A DNA stretch of 64,000 bases from the NCBI RefSeq assembly GCF_033958435.1, contig NC_134147.1, positions 46,742,001-46,806,000 on the forward strand. The letters run 5' to 3'. The stretch is from Carettochelys insculpta. Its lineage: Eukaryota; Chordata; Testudines; Carettochelyidae. The position numbers and the translations under genes are program-made. Positions 9,689-21,898 of this stretch are shown here, in pieces (the stretch's first letter is position 1; each line of letters starts with the position of its first letter). A model generated the notes under the pieces. The model saw only the letters and a list, made by a program, of their open reading frames with translations. It was not told the origin of the DNA and searched no databases.

Positions 9689-12600
9689 GTGTGCAATGGT
9701 CTGGTTCCTTGAACAGCATAGGAACAAACAATAGCAGGCAGTTTTCTTGCTCCCGGTTTCCAAGCTTGCCTTCCAGGCAGTCCTGTGCTCCACAGGGCTA
9801 TGTCTAGGCATCCTCTTAGGACTATGCTCATAAGTGCTTTGCTGGCTGATTGCTTTTGGGTTGTTTTTTACCTCTAAACCTGAGTGCCAAACATAGCTGC
9901 AGCCAATCAGCATATGCAATCAGCCCTGAAGTGAAGTCCTATTATTCTCCCTGAGTTAATTTCTGCTCAGGCTTTCCTAGGTAGCCCAATGCCTTAGGTG
10001 GTGGATTCTATTGTTTTAGCTCTTTTATTCCACAGATCAGCGTAATTGGTTCTTCAGTTTAGCATGAATAAAGGACGGCTATCATGCCCATCAACTTTAA
10101 TGAGGTTTGTTATTGCCTTCAGATCAAAGACATGCTTGCTGTCAGCCATTAACACCTTTCAGCATAACAACGTATAAAATTAATTGGGTTCTCTCCAGTC
10201 TACCAGCTTGCAACAGTGGATTTTTTATTTCCTTAAGAAATGCCAATGTAAAATGATATATCTTGCCGTGCTGTCTGTAATATTACCTGTCATGCACTGT
10301 TTTTTCCATTGGACTCTCTAATGGTTTGATAATATCAGTCACTCATCCATCACTTCACTAGAGTTACTTTAATACCTCCAGAAACATCTTTGGTGGCAGA
10401 CAGGAGATCCATTTCTCTCTCTGAGATGTAATGGCTTTGGAGGTCTTAGGCTGTTGAGATGTGTACAGAGTCCTTGTGACACACATGCTTAGAGCTGAGA
10501 CTTTTTCATGTATTGCTTTTAAGCATGCCAGGGCCATGTGTGCTTTGCCAGTGCTCATGTAGCCTGGGGAAGAGGGACCAGTGAGGCACATAGGAAAGGT
10601 GAGAGATATTGAAGAGCCTATTCTTGAGAAAACAAGGCATGAATTGCTAATCTGCAGTCAATGCCAAAACAATTGTTTTCCTAAAAATGTAATTGAAATT
10701 CTCCCTAAGGCTGGAGAGACAGCTGGTCTACCAATCCTGAAGTGCGTTTAGCTTTTAGTTACCAAACTGTAACTGAATAGGAAAAATATTAAGTAGGATC
10801 CAGCAAATTATGGAGACTCTTTAATTGAAGGCTTATCTAGTAATTTTCTGTGCTGGGCTGACCAGTGACAAGGCTGCTCTTGGCTGTGGGAGGTTATGAA
10901 ATGGTTAACAGTGGCTAGACACTTGGGTATTTTTAAGGGAACAGTACCTTTGACAATGATAAGAGAGGAAAGAAAGATTTTTTTAAAAAGGAAAACTGTA
11001 TGATCAGTTTTCATAATTTGTCTTCAATGCAGTCTTTCTATAATTTGGTTTGTCAGATTTGGATTTTATTGTGGGTGAAACTTACATTAAGGCCATTTCA
11101 TTTAGCGAGTTCTTCAGATTTTTTTCAAATACTTATAGTGACATACTTTGTCTATTGTTACTGCTAAATTAAATTTCACTTTGACAGCTGACCACCACAT
11201 CAGACTGCCAGGGAGCATTTTGTTCTCTGAGCCATTGTGACATGGAGGATGTGTTTTATCTATGAACATCATCTTTTGTAGATCTTTCTTACTAATATCC
11301 CTTAACAGGCTTCAAGATTCCTCAGAAGAGTGTATTTTTTTATTCTCTCTTGACATTTTTTTGTAGTGTGAAAATTGTGAAGTGTTGAAAGCACAGCTCT
11401 TACCTGATTAATGTAGCATTTGAGATTCTCAACTTCTTGGCAGCATGTCCCTGAAGATATTTCATTTTTCCCCAAAGATATAAAGGAGTAAACATGTATG
11501 TACTTGCTGGAAAAAAAAGCTTAAAAATAGAAAGGGGAGCACGTTTTATTCCTATATTTTAAAAAGAATGCACAACGAACACACACACTCATGTCACTGG
11601 AGTTTTCCTTGTAAATAGATGAGTAATTTTAAAATAAATATATATCTGTGGTATAAGGCACCTCTTATCTGAGCAGAGCAATGCCATAAATAGTTAGTAA
11701 AAGGTATTAAGAAAAATTAAGTTCTGATGCTTAAATTCTAAACGAGACAATAAATTCATCAATGAAAAGGTACCATACCCTTATGTGTGTAAGAAATGGT
11801 GGACCCCTTATTGTATATAATAAGGCAATGAGAGAATACGATGAAATAAAACGCTCCTGTAATTATGATGGTATTATATTCCCCATTCATCGTTCTGTAT
11901 CTCAAGTCCCTCGGTTTATCTTTCTCCCCCTATCTACAGAGACTATGATTTGGTGTTCCTGCAGTAGCAGAGAAATGTAGGATACTTAGAAATCTATTTG
12001 ATAATCCCATTTAGTGAATTATTAATTAAAATAATTCTTATCTGTTACTGAAGATTTAATTCAGAGTGTTTGATATTATATAACTGTTGTGCTGTTATTG
12101 AACAGATGTGGTTACTGTTGTGCTGATACTGGTGTGTCTAGTAAGTGTGACTGAGAATAGAATGGTACAGTGTACTGAATTCAATTTGCCAATACATTTT
12201 ATTAGCTTGTGTTTTCTTTCTTAAATTATAAAGATGCCATTTATATATCTGAGATATAGCTTGAATTGTCTTTTAAATCCTTTTGTCTCTGCACTATTCA
12301 TTCTTCAGTTATTCCCTTTGAATGGGTTAATATATTTTTCTGCAGAACTAAAATGGATTGGTTTAAGATATAGTTAGGAGGTGACTGCAGCAAACGTCAA
12401 GTGTTATCAATATTGAAAGTGATTAAATGCTTGTTTCCTGAAGTGAGAGTACCTGACCAAAAACTCAGAATAAGGATGTCAGATTTGGAGTAGGGACAGT
12501 GTTAGAGACCAGTAGAACTGCCAGTGAGGCCTGTTGAACTGTTTCTGTTGACCTTAATGGGAGTGGGATAAGGCTCTGATTCCTGTCAATACAAATTGTA

Positions 12601-12891
12601 TAATTATTTAAGAGGAAAAAATGCAAAAGACAGGGGACTCAAATATTTATAAATGGATCATGTGATGATGTGCTGCAATGTCAGGAGTGCTAGTGCCAAT
12701 GTAGGATTCAGGCCTGTATTTGAGTTTTGTTTGCCTATTGATTTTTTGATACACATACATTTTTCCTAATATGTGTGAACAAAGGGACCCTTACTAATGT
12801 GTGTAAACTAAGGACAAAGACACTGTGTATGTTGCTTCTGCCTACCTAGATGGGCTTGTCAGTATACAGGGAACGTATAAGATCAGTTAAA
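9689..12891. other. Unassigned 3.2 kb
   Basis: AT-rich sequence with no repeat family, long reading frame or RNA gene that I can support. Confidence 0.5.
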
Positions 12892-13285
12892 GGCTGTGGC
12901 CACACTTGGCCAAAACTTTGAAATAGCTATGCAAATGACCATTTCGAAGATTACTAATGAGGCGCTGAATTGAATATTCAGTGCCTCATTAGCAATAGGA
13001 TGCTTCCAGCCGCGGCGCTTCGAAAGTGCTGCTTTTGAATGCTCGCGGCTCGGTATGGCTACATGGGGGTCCTTTTCGAAATCCCCTTATCCCCCTTTCA
13101 AAAATAAGCCCTGTGTAGCTGCGCAGAGCCTCAAGCATTCGAAAGTAGAGCTTTCGAAGCACCGTGGCTGGAAGCATCCTAATGCTAATTGGGCACTGAA
13201 TATTCAATTCAATGCCTCATTAGTAATCTTCGAAATAGCTATTTGCATGGCCATTTCGAACTTTTGGCCAAGTGTGGCCACAGCC
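12892..13285. mobile_element. Palindromic MITE, 394 bp
   Basis: The ends GGCTGTGGCCACACTTGGCC are perfectly inverted over at least 20 bp, with AAA on both sides. The interior is a long palindrome with CTAATGAGGCGCTGAATTGAA on the left and its inverted partner near 13195-13225. It has no coding capacity. The internal TAATGAGGC module is shared with the other MITEs of this window, although the terminal motif differs from GGCTATGTCTACACT. Confidence 0.75.
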
Positions 13286-13544
13286 AAAGTGTTGCCAGTC
13301 ATGATGGGAGTATAATATATGAAAGCACATTTTAAGATTGTCAACTTCTATCTCAAGGCAAGATCAAGCAACCAGTAAAGAGAGAAAAAGGGGAATAGGA
13401 GGGGAGGAAATTAAAACACTAAAAGGCCAAAGAAATGCCTATTCCTGACAGCAGCACAATTGCACTCCTCACCCCTCCCATGGAGTACAATGGAGATGGG
13501 ATGAAGATCTCAGGCCTCTGGAACATGAGAGCACTAGGGCTCAC
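13286..13544. other. Short unassigned spacer
   Basis: Nothing recognisable. Confidence 0.5.
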
Positions 13545-13918
13545 CAAATGAAATTAATAGGTAACAGATTTAAAACAAACTAAAGGAAGTATTTCTTCAC
13601 ACAGAGCTTGGTCAACGTATGGTATTCCTTGCCAGAGGAGGTTATGAAGGCTAGGACTTTAACAGCGTCCAAAAATAACAAGATAAATTCATGGAGGATA
13701 AGTCCATCGATACTTATTAGCTATGATGAGTAGGAATGGTGTTCCCAGCCTCCATTTGTCAGCAGCTGGAAGTGGATGACGGGGGAGGATTCACTTGATT
13801 ATTATCTGTTCTGTTCACTCCCTCTGGGGCATCTGGCATTGGCCACTGTCGGAAGACAGGACACTGGGCTAGATGGACCTTTGGTCTGACCCAGTATGGC
13901 CATTCTTAAGTTCTTATA
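13545..13918 (+). mobile_element. CR1 3' end, plus strand
   Basis: The CR1 3' region runs from a degraded C-terminal coding part (AGTATTTCTTCACACAGAGC, then GTATTCCTTGCCAGAGGAGG) through CACTGGGCTAGATGGACCTT to TGGCCATTCTTAAGTTCTTAT. It is 5' truncated, as most CR1 copies are. The same family occurs inverted at 52365, 60013 and 62975. Confidence 0.85.
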
Positions 13919-13925
13919 ACTACAA

Positions 13926-16900
13926 TTTGTAAGGGATGGAACTGTGGTTAGGCATTTTAGGTATAATTATGTCTGCTGAGGAAGGGGTAAGGACACTGGG
14001 AAGTAGGGCTCTGCAGTGTCGGAGTTCGGGTACCCATGCTTATTGGAAACTAAGCCCCATAAACATCATGTTGCCTGCACTCTCTGTCTGCGTGACAAGA
14101 ACCAGGAGAGAGGATGAGAGGAAAGCCCTCTAACATTCAGGATTTTGGATAGCTGGATAATTATGCAGCATTCTGAGTCGAATATTATATGAACATGTAT
14201 CACTGTGTTTGCAGTCCTTTGTCACCACAACTTTCAATTCCTGGCTCCTTCTCCATCTAACATCAATACATTTTTCCTGTCAAGCTCATCCTCTCTCCAT
14301 TCTCTACAATCTAGCATCCTTTTTAGCTTCTCTTGTTATCACTCCTCCACCAAGTTTCCCCGCCAACGTGCACGCAGTCTTCAAGACACAACCAGAGTGA
14401 CACTGTACAACACTCCATTCAGTGTGGCTCTAGCCATATTTTTCTGGCCTCCACAGTTTCTAGGTAGAGTCTCCATAGTTACAGTGTGTGCGCAGAGGCT
14501 GTTGTTATTTCCATCCAGGGCCATAAGTATCTTACTCTAAAGGAGATCCACTGTTGATACTATGCCTCTCCAGGAGTTCTGCAGCTCCTCCAGTAGATGG
14601 AAGAAAGCAGCCACTTTGGGGCCCAGCAGAGAATGCCACAAACCTGGGGTACCAGGGTCCAACTTGGAGACTTAACTTGTCTGATACTATGTAGAAGTAA
14701 TATCCCCTTATTCTTTACTTAGCTCCTGAGCATGCAGACAGAGCTGCCAGCTGCAAGAAGTGTTTAAAATGTCTGCATGTCAGGGAGTGAGAATGCCACT
14801 GCTGCTATTGAGGTGTCCAGGTAAGAGAAGGGAGAGTTGGAGGGGGTTGGGTAATGCTGGGTATTTTGTGGGGGAAGGAGGGGAGGGAACGAGGGTCCAA
14901 GAGTTCTTCTAACTCAAGTTCTAATACTGCTGGTCTTACATTGCTGTCTCGGTATACTCTTAATTTCTCTGTGCCTTAGTGCCACTTCTGTAAAATGAAG
15001 ATAGTAGCAATTCCATTTTTCCAGGGTGTAGGAAGGAGAAGTATGTTAAATTACTGAAGGGCCCTCACTGCGCACTAACTGAGATCAGCTTTCACCACCA
15101 CCAATGAACTGTCTCTTTGCGTTTCCAGATGTCAGGATGAGAGTAACCACTAGGCACAGCAAACTTGCTTGCTTCTCTGAGCTCCCACACGGTGAACCAG
15201 AGGAGACCTCAGCTGTTTGGCTGCTGGCTCGGTGCCAGAGAGAGCTGATGGCTTCTGCTGGCTGTGAGCTGCAATTGCAAGCCATTCCCATGGCCCCTGC
15301 ATATTCAGGCAGGCGCCAGACTGACGAGGTGTATAATGTTTCAGCATGGCTGGGAGTGAGGTACTGTTAGTGAAGTGTCCAACAAAGAAATGGGAGAGGT
15401 GGAGGGGGTTGGCTATTGCTGTTTTTTGGCACCAAGGATGGGCACCATCATCTACTGAATCAGGAAGCTCTGTGTTGTCCACCTTAGCACTTACTGCACA
15501 ACAAGGCTCTTACTGAGATAATAAGACCTCCCACCACCCCTTCCACAGTTCACCTTTGTTGAGTGGGTGGGCCTAGTGGGAACCTACTGCTAGAGAAGCA
15601 GACATTGGCGCATAGCACTTCTGGTCAGTAGGCCTACTTAGCCTTTCCTCCTCAGCTCACTGATCCCCATCCCTTTGAGGACTGGCATCTGATCCTGGTG
15701 GAGGAAAGCCTCCACCACCTCAGCAGAGGACGCATTGGGAGAAGTGAGTCTTTTTGCCACCCACTCCACTGCTACATTTATTCTTACATAAGGTGGAACT
15801 GAAGGACAAGTTTAAAAAAGAAGCTGTCATGGCTCATGAGCCTCTTCTGGTGTATGGACAATATAATACAATTATATTGATCTTTTAGATGTCTTAGATT
15901 CATGCTGCTTAACCCTATTCAGTCAAGTCTGTTCTAGCTTGCTTTAATGGCCTTATTGCTGGCTATGTAAACTAAATGGTGATCCATTATTTCATTATGA
16001 GGCTGGATTGCCACTGCAGAGCAAACAGAACTACAGCTGTCCGGTAGATATAGTTTGATGTTCAGTTTGCCACGCCTTTTCACTCAGCCGGTCAAAATCT
16101 TCTTTTGTTCTTGTGAACATTTTGGAATTAGAGTAGATAGCTATAACACCTGCTGATGAGGGCTGTGATACCAACTGCAGCCTTCCTCAAAGTATCACTT
16201 TACAGTGATGCTTGCAGATGATCAGGTGTTTCAAATCTGCGAGAACGTCACAAATAGATTTCGCTCTACCAATCGGTATGTAGTTGGTTGAGATTTAAAC
16301 ATCTTAAAACAACATTTGAACAAATTATGATTCATGTGTCTTCTGTGACTTTTTCCCCATTTTCTTGGAAGAACTTTAGCTATGGCAGCAGAAATCTTTT
16401 GATGTATTCATTCTTCTGATCAAGTATAGCAAAAACAAGCATGGCTTTGTTTAAAAATGTGAGATTAGTGAGATTTTTCTAAAGGTTGAGTTTAGTCTTT
16501 CACTTAATATGAATTCTAAAATTAAAATGCCATTCCCTATCTCAGTTGCAACAGCTACTCTTTGTAATAGATTTCCCCATTGATATGGTTTTATAGCCAA
16601 GGTACAGACTTGTCTGTCAAGGTAGTCTTTAGCTCTATGCCTGCTAGAGAACTGTTAGGTTTTTCTGTGCCAAAGCCAAAGCAGGTGATTCTAGTCCATG
16701 TCTACAAAATTTTATGTGGGAAATAAACTTTATAAATCTTTAATTTTTTTAATATGATTTGTTTTGTTTTACTTGAGTCATTTGTTCTTTAATATGAATG
16801 TCCTTCCATGTTATCATATTCTGGTTTGATTTTTCAGTATCTTTCTTAATGGCATGTTAAGGTGGTGACAAAGAAGTACATTCAGAGGAGGAGGGAGAGT

Positions 16901-17551
16901 CAGATCTGCTCTTTTGCATGGCATTCTTTCATTGAAATCTGATTTGAGTTTACTCTGTCCTGAAGCTGCCCACTGCTCAGTGACCTACATACCATTTTGT
17001 TCTCCAAGCTGCTTTATTAATTTTCTTGAGAGAATTAAACTGCAGTGAAAGTGTGGTTTGGTGGCTTCACATATGATGTTTTTTTAGCACAAAAGTTTGG
17101 TAAGAGAGAAGAGTTTGTTCTTTCTATGTAGAATTTAAAAAAATAGCATGTCATTACACTTGATGATTTTGAAAAGTTGTAGGCCAAGCCTATATAAAGT
17201 TCTAATGCTGCTTATTACACTAAGCATCTGAACCAGAGATAACCAATGCATTTCATGCTGAGTGACCATAAGAAATCAAAAGGAAGCATTAATTAATTAG
17301 GTAGCTAGGAAATAATGAAAGCTGAATAAATATGCATTTTTAAAGTGTAAACATGAAAGTCTGTCATTCCTTGTCAATTTCTCATGCCCTTGGCACAGCA
17401 CTCAATCAGGTGGGAATTAGCTGTCTTTGAAGCTGAGACCACTCAAGCTGAACTGAGCAGTAAAGACTCTATGGGCCCAGGCTGTCAAGTAGGGTGAAGG
17501 ACCAGACATGTTGTTCTGGCTGTGATCAAGGCAGGGCAAGAAAGAGTCTAG
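13926..17551. other. Unassigned 3.6 kb
   Basis: No recognisable repeat family. The GC-rich stretch at 15085-15480 gives overlapping frames on both strands, with no domain and no convincing splice sites, so I treat them as chance frames. Confidence 0.5.
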
Positions 17552-17883
17552 GGCTGCTTCTACACATGCCACCTCCCCTCAGAGGTAACATGGTAATGAG
17601 GCAATTTGAAGCAGGCTAATGAGGCGCTAACGTGCATATTTAGTGCCTCATTAGCATAATGGCGGTCGTGCGGAGTAAGGGAATGTCAAAGTTGGGGGCT
17701 TATTTCAAAGCTACCCCCATCTACGCCGTCAATCTTCAATTTGAAGTCTGCACTTTGAAATTTGCGTGGCTGCCATTATGCTAATGAGGTGCTGAATATA
17801 CACATTAGCACCTCATTAGGCCGCTTCGAATTGCCTCATTACCATGCCACCTCCAATGGGAGGTGGCATCTGTAGAAGCAGCC
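17552..17883. mobile_element. Palindromic MITE, 332 bp
   Basis: The ends GGCTGCTTCTACACATGCCA and reverse-complemented GGCTGCTTCTACAGATGCCA match at 19 of 20 positions. Inside are CTAATGAGGCGCTAACGTGC and its inverted partner near 17780-17830, plus TTACCATG blocks. No gene. The target duplication is ambiguous (CTA or TAG/TAT). Confidence 0.7.
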
Positions 17884-18493
17884 TATGAGATAAGGACCTC
17901 AGGTAAGGCAGGGCACCGGCTCTGGCGTGCAGTTGGGTGAGAGATAGAAAGTGTCAGACATCCTGGTTTTGGTGAATGGCTGACAAACGCAGGCCTCTTG
18001 GCCTAGAGTTAGGGTGTCAGGGCATAATGGGACCTTCCCCCCGACTCCATTGGGTCCCATTCCAAGGCCCTAGCAGTTGTGGAATGTTCTTCCACTGGGT
18101 CAGTGAGGATGTTCCCACAATGCACTGACTTATAATAAGTCCAAGATCCAACAAGACTGAAGTCTAGTCTCTCTGGGCGACTTCTGCATTCACTTTGTGT
18201 GGTATCACTGTTTTATAGGTGTCCTCCATTTCCCAGGTCAGGTAGCTGGTGGTAGTCCCAGCAGTCCCTCTGTGTCTCAATTAGTTGGCAGCCCTGGAAA
18301 GACCTAGGTCTGGCTGGGGTCTTCTTTGGGCTCCAGCAGCAAGCAGGGTGCATCTGTCTCCCTCAGTGACTCCAGATCAGTTGAATTGCAGGGCTTACCT
18401 TTTATACTTCCGCTTCTTGTCCTGCCCCGTGTCTTCTGGCAGGATGGGCATGGTTTTCCTAGCTCTGCAAACCATGGGGGGTGGGTTGTGGTC
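17884..18493. other. Unassigned sequence left of the LTR
   Basis: Moderately GC-rich with no assignable element. It could be internal sequence of an old retroelement but carries no recognisable coding. Confidence 0.4.
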
Positions 18494-19136
18494 TGTAATG
18501 GGGTAGTTGCTCCACACTTGTATAGGAAGGGTTAAAAACTGCCCTGTGAGCAGGCTGTCCCAGCAGCCAATCAGGGGTGAAGTTTGTGGCAGCCATTCAG
18601 AGTCCAGGGGCTGTATAAAAGAGATAGCTGGCCAGGATAAGACACTCTTGCTGCAGCTGTGGAGCAGGAGGGCCATGGCTGCAAAGGAAGCTATAGAGGC
18701 TTCCTGACACTGAGCAGAACTGGAGAGCTCTGTCCAGGAAATCTCCCAAGCTGAAGTCTTGCTCTCAAGGTGTGACAGTACTAGGGCTCCAGGGAGGCAG
18801 CAAGTCCATCCCCTTGCCAATGATGAGTGGCTATTTCAGACTGCAGTTTGCACCTGAGATTGGGGTCACAGGTGTGTCAGTGGGATCGCTGAGGCAAGCT
18901 GAGTACAGGGACTTGGGGGCCCCTATGAGCAGCCCCTATGTGGGGCCGTACCCTGCGGTAAGGGTACTGTGGTCAGAAAGGGATGCGGGTCCTGATATAA
19001 ATTGGTGGACAGCAGACAGATGGGTAAAGCAGGCGAGACACTGGCCCAAGGGGGTGGGGTGCTCCAGGGCTGAATTGAGCTAATTCCCTGCGTAATCATC
19101 AGGAGGTGCTGTGTGAGTGAGATGTGCCCCATGACA
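18494..19136 (+). mobile_element. Solo LTR, 643 bp
   Basis: It starts TGTAATGGGG and ends CCCCATGACA, an inverted terminal repeat with one mismatch and proper TG...CA ends. Flanking pentamers TGGTC and TGGGC fit a 5 bp duplication with one substitution. A TATA box lies 120 bp in. No gag-pol sequence is attached, so this is probably a solo LTR left by recombination. I think the gypsy-like class is more likely than ERV from the overall look, but nothing here proves it. Confidence 0.65.
18614..18621 (+). promoter_or_regulatory. TATA box of the LTR
   Basis: TATAAAAG at a typical position for the U3 promoter of the LTR at 18494-19136. Confidence 0.55.
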
Positions 19137-19143
19137 TGGGCTG

Positions 19144-19231
19144 ACAGTCCATAAGTCTGTTAGGCTGTAAGGTGCCACAGGACCCTTCATTGCTGTTACA
19201 GATCCAGACTAACACGGCTACCCCTCCGATA
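19144..19231 (+). mobile_element. 5'-truncated Penelope-like unit
   Basis: It holds TAAGGTGCCACAGGACCCTT and ends ACACGGCTACCCCTCCGATA, the standard end of this family. It is flanked by an exact 14 bp duplication CATGACATGGGCTG (19130-19143 and 19232-19245). The hammerhead-like start seen in other copies is absent. It lies just outside the LTR end, whose last bases are included in the duplication. Confidence 0.75.
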
Positions 19232-19245
19232 CATGACATGGGCTG

Positions 19246-21474
19246 TCACTGCCAATCTCTGAGGGAGACCAGGCCTCCCCTCTGCAGTAAGCATTACAGA
19301 ATATTGAGTTGTGTTTGATAAATATACTCTGTCCCTACAGTAGACTGACATGTTCTCCTTCCTTAACCCTATACCAATGTTGGATAACAAGAACATATCT
19401 ACTTAATCATCTCTCTGTAGATTTCCAGTAATCTGTTGTTAATGCTTGTATTCAAGAAAATGTAACTAAAGATGACAGTTGTAAAAACTGTTGCTTTCCC
19501 ATCCCAGTGAAGCTGTGAGGTGTGAAAAATGGTTGGGAACTACAAAATATAGCCTTTTGCTAAATCTAATGACAGTGCCTAACTTTGTGATGAAAACACA
19601 TTATTGTGTGTGTCAGTGCACAGGGAGTTGTTGAGACAGACTGCAATGATGATTGCTAAAGAAATATCAAAAGCAATAAAACATAGAACAACAATCTTTC
19701 ATTGGTTTTGTTATAATTCAAACACGTTATCACTTTTGCTGTGTCATTTCACACAAGAACTCACATTTAATATGACAGGTGAGTTTTTAAAAAGAAGGCA
19801 TGGGAAAAAGGCTTCTGATATTAATATATTAAATGCTTAGCATGGATGCTGAAGTATTTTGTATTCTTAAAAGATAAAATTAAATATTGTGTTAAGATAA
19901 AATTCAGAATTGAAGCAATTAGTAAATTAGTTAAACCTGTTAAAGAGTAGCTTGTGGAGTTTAGAATGAGGATCCAGTTAGATTAGAAAACAAAAGTTAA
20001 AAAAAACATTCTCGACCTCAGGTGTTATATTTTGGATACTAAGAATCAGGTTTGTCCCTACCGGTGCTGGAGCCCTACACAGCCCAGCACTGGCATAAAC
20101 ACCCATGCTGGGAATGTCTGTTTCTCCTGGGGCAGGAGCTGAAGCTGAGCAGGAAAGGCTGGAAAGGAGGCACAGGCCTGACGTCTCTGGAGTAGCATCA
20201 GGGCTCCTTGCTACCTCCTGGTGAGTGAGGGTTGGCACTGAGCTGGGAGATCAGATGGGGGGCTGCCAGACTGGCATTGAGCCGGGGGACAGGCAGCCAG
20301 GGGATGGGGTTGGGGGCAGCTGTATCAGTTTTGAGCCAGGGTGGGTGGCTAGGGGCTGGGAGTGGCCAGAGCCCGTATACAGCACATGACTTCCTGGCGC
20401 TGCATGAAATTTGGGGTGATTTTTGCCCCAGATTTGTTTGTTTCCCAGTGTGGCTACATGTTTTACTTCATTATAATTGATAGAAATAATCTCCCTTGTC
20501 AAGGAAAACTTTTGTCTTGTTATATGTAAATCGCTTCTACTGATGGCATACAGAAACAGAAGGGCCTGCTTACCGTTTACAGGTAGCAAGAGACATGTCC
20601 ATTCTGAAGAAAGTCTTGTATATATTCTTCAAAAATGTTCCTATATTTTCATTTAAGATAATTTTTTAAAATGTGTTTATTGTTCGTCTAATAATATGAT
20701 ATATTACTTCCCATACCACCATTGATGTTTTTTGTGGCAAATCAAATGTCGGCACTTTGTAAAATGTGGATTTTTAACATGATAAAGTAATGAGTCTTTA
20801 TACAAAGGGGTGGCTGGACTGGTAAGGCCATAAAGTACCATAGCATACTCAAGGTATTTGACTAATATATTTGCATTAAAAGGCTTACTTTAAAAATCAT
20901 GGGGTTGCTTTAATTTCATTCATCTAAATCATACAATTCTTTTAGAAAAAAGTGAAATTAAGGCTGCTAGTCAGGGATGTGATCTGTGAGGGGAACAGCG
21001 TGAAACTACGCTGCTTTAGTGGTAGAAGGAAGCATTGTACGTGCATACAATAGCTTTAACTCCACTTTCTTTATTAGACAAGTTGCACCTTCTAAAACTG
21101 GCACTCTCTGGTCCAGCAAGACCAGCAGTGCTCCTGGACCAGAGAGCCTGGGTGGGAGGACAATGTGGTGCCAGCAGTCCTATGGGGCTAGGACCAGAGA
21201 TGGTGCCCCACTAGCAGCTGCATGGGGCTGGTGCCTGTGCCCAAGTCCTCTGGCAGCCTCATCGGGCTCGGGTTGGGATCCCCCAGGGCCAGAGAGCCAG
21301 TGGTGGTGAGCCAGAGCTGGAAGGTGTGTGAGGCAGTGACGGTGGGGAGCTGTGGCCGGAGGGCCAGGGAGGAGGAGGCAGGGAGCCGTGGCTGAAGGGC
21401 CAGCAGTGGCTGGGGAGTGGGAGTCGCAGGACATTAACCTCACCTGTGCCAGTAAAATCTCTGCTTTGGGACCT
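19246..21474. other. Unassigned 2.2 kb with two GC-rich patches
   Basis: Patches at 20010-20420 and 21080-21440 are GC-rich, and long frames in them are low-complexity shadows. The patch at 21100-21150, with CTCTGGTCCAGCAAGACCAG and an inverted partner, may be decayed DNA transposon sequence, but the ends are not visible. Confidence 0.4.
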
Positions 21475-21898
21475 TTAAGCCATGTCTACATGTACACTCT
21501 ACTTTGAAGTAGCGGCACTAACTTCGAAATAGCGCCCATCACGGCTACACGTGTTGGGCGCTATTTCGATGTTAACATCGACGTTAGGCGGCGAGACGTC
21601 GAAGCCGCTAATCCCATGAGGGGATGGGAATAGCGCCCTACTTCAACGTTCAACGTCGAAGTAGGGAACGTGTAGTCGTTGCGCGTCCCGCAACTTCGAA
21701 ATTGTGGGGTCCGCCATGGCGGCCATCAGCTGAGGGGTTGAGAGACTCTCTCTCCAGCCCCTCGGCTCAATGGTGGCCGCGTGGAGCGGCCCCTTAAAGG
21801 TCCCCACCCCCTCCCTTTCTGTGCAGGAAGCTGAGAGAGCATGCAGGCAGCAGCAATAACACGCTCATCTTCAGCCACCCAGACCCCCAAAGGACCTC

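Noticed and set aside
15085..15482. Overlapping frames on both strands in a GC-richer patch
   Set aside because: Neither strand shows a domain or intron signals consistent with a gene.
8456..17883. CRISPR-like array from repeated palindromic blocks
   Set aside because: Blocks are dispersed inside separate MITEs with their own ends; there is no regular spacing and the genome is vertebrate.
18395..18820. 141-codon minus-strand frame
   Set aside because: It crosses the LTR boundary at 18494 and has no domain.
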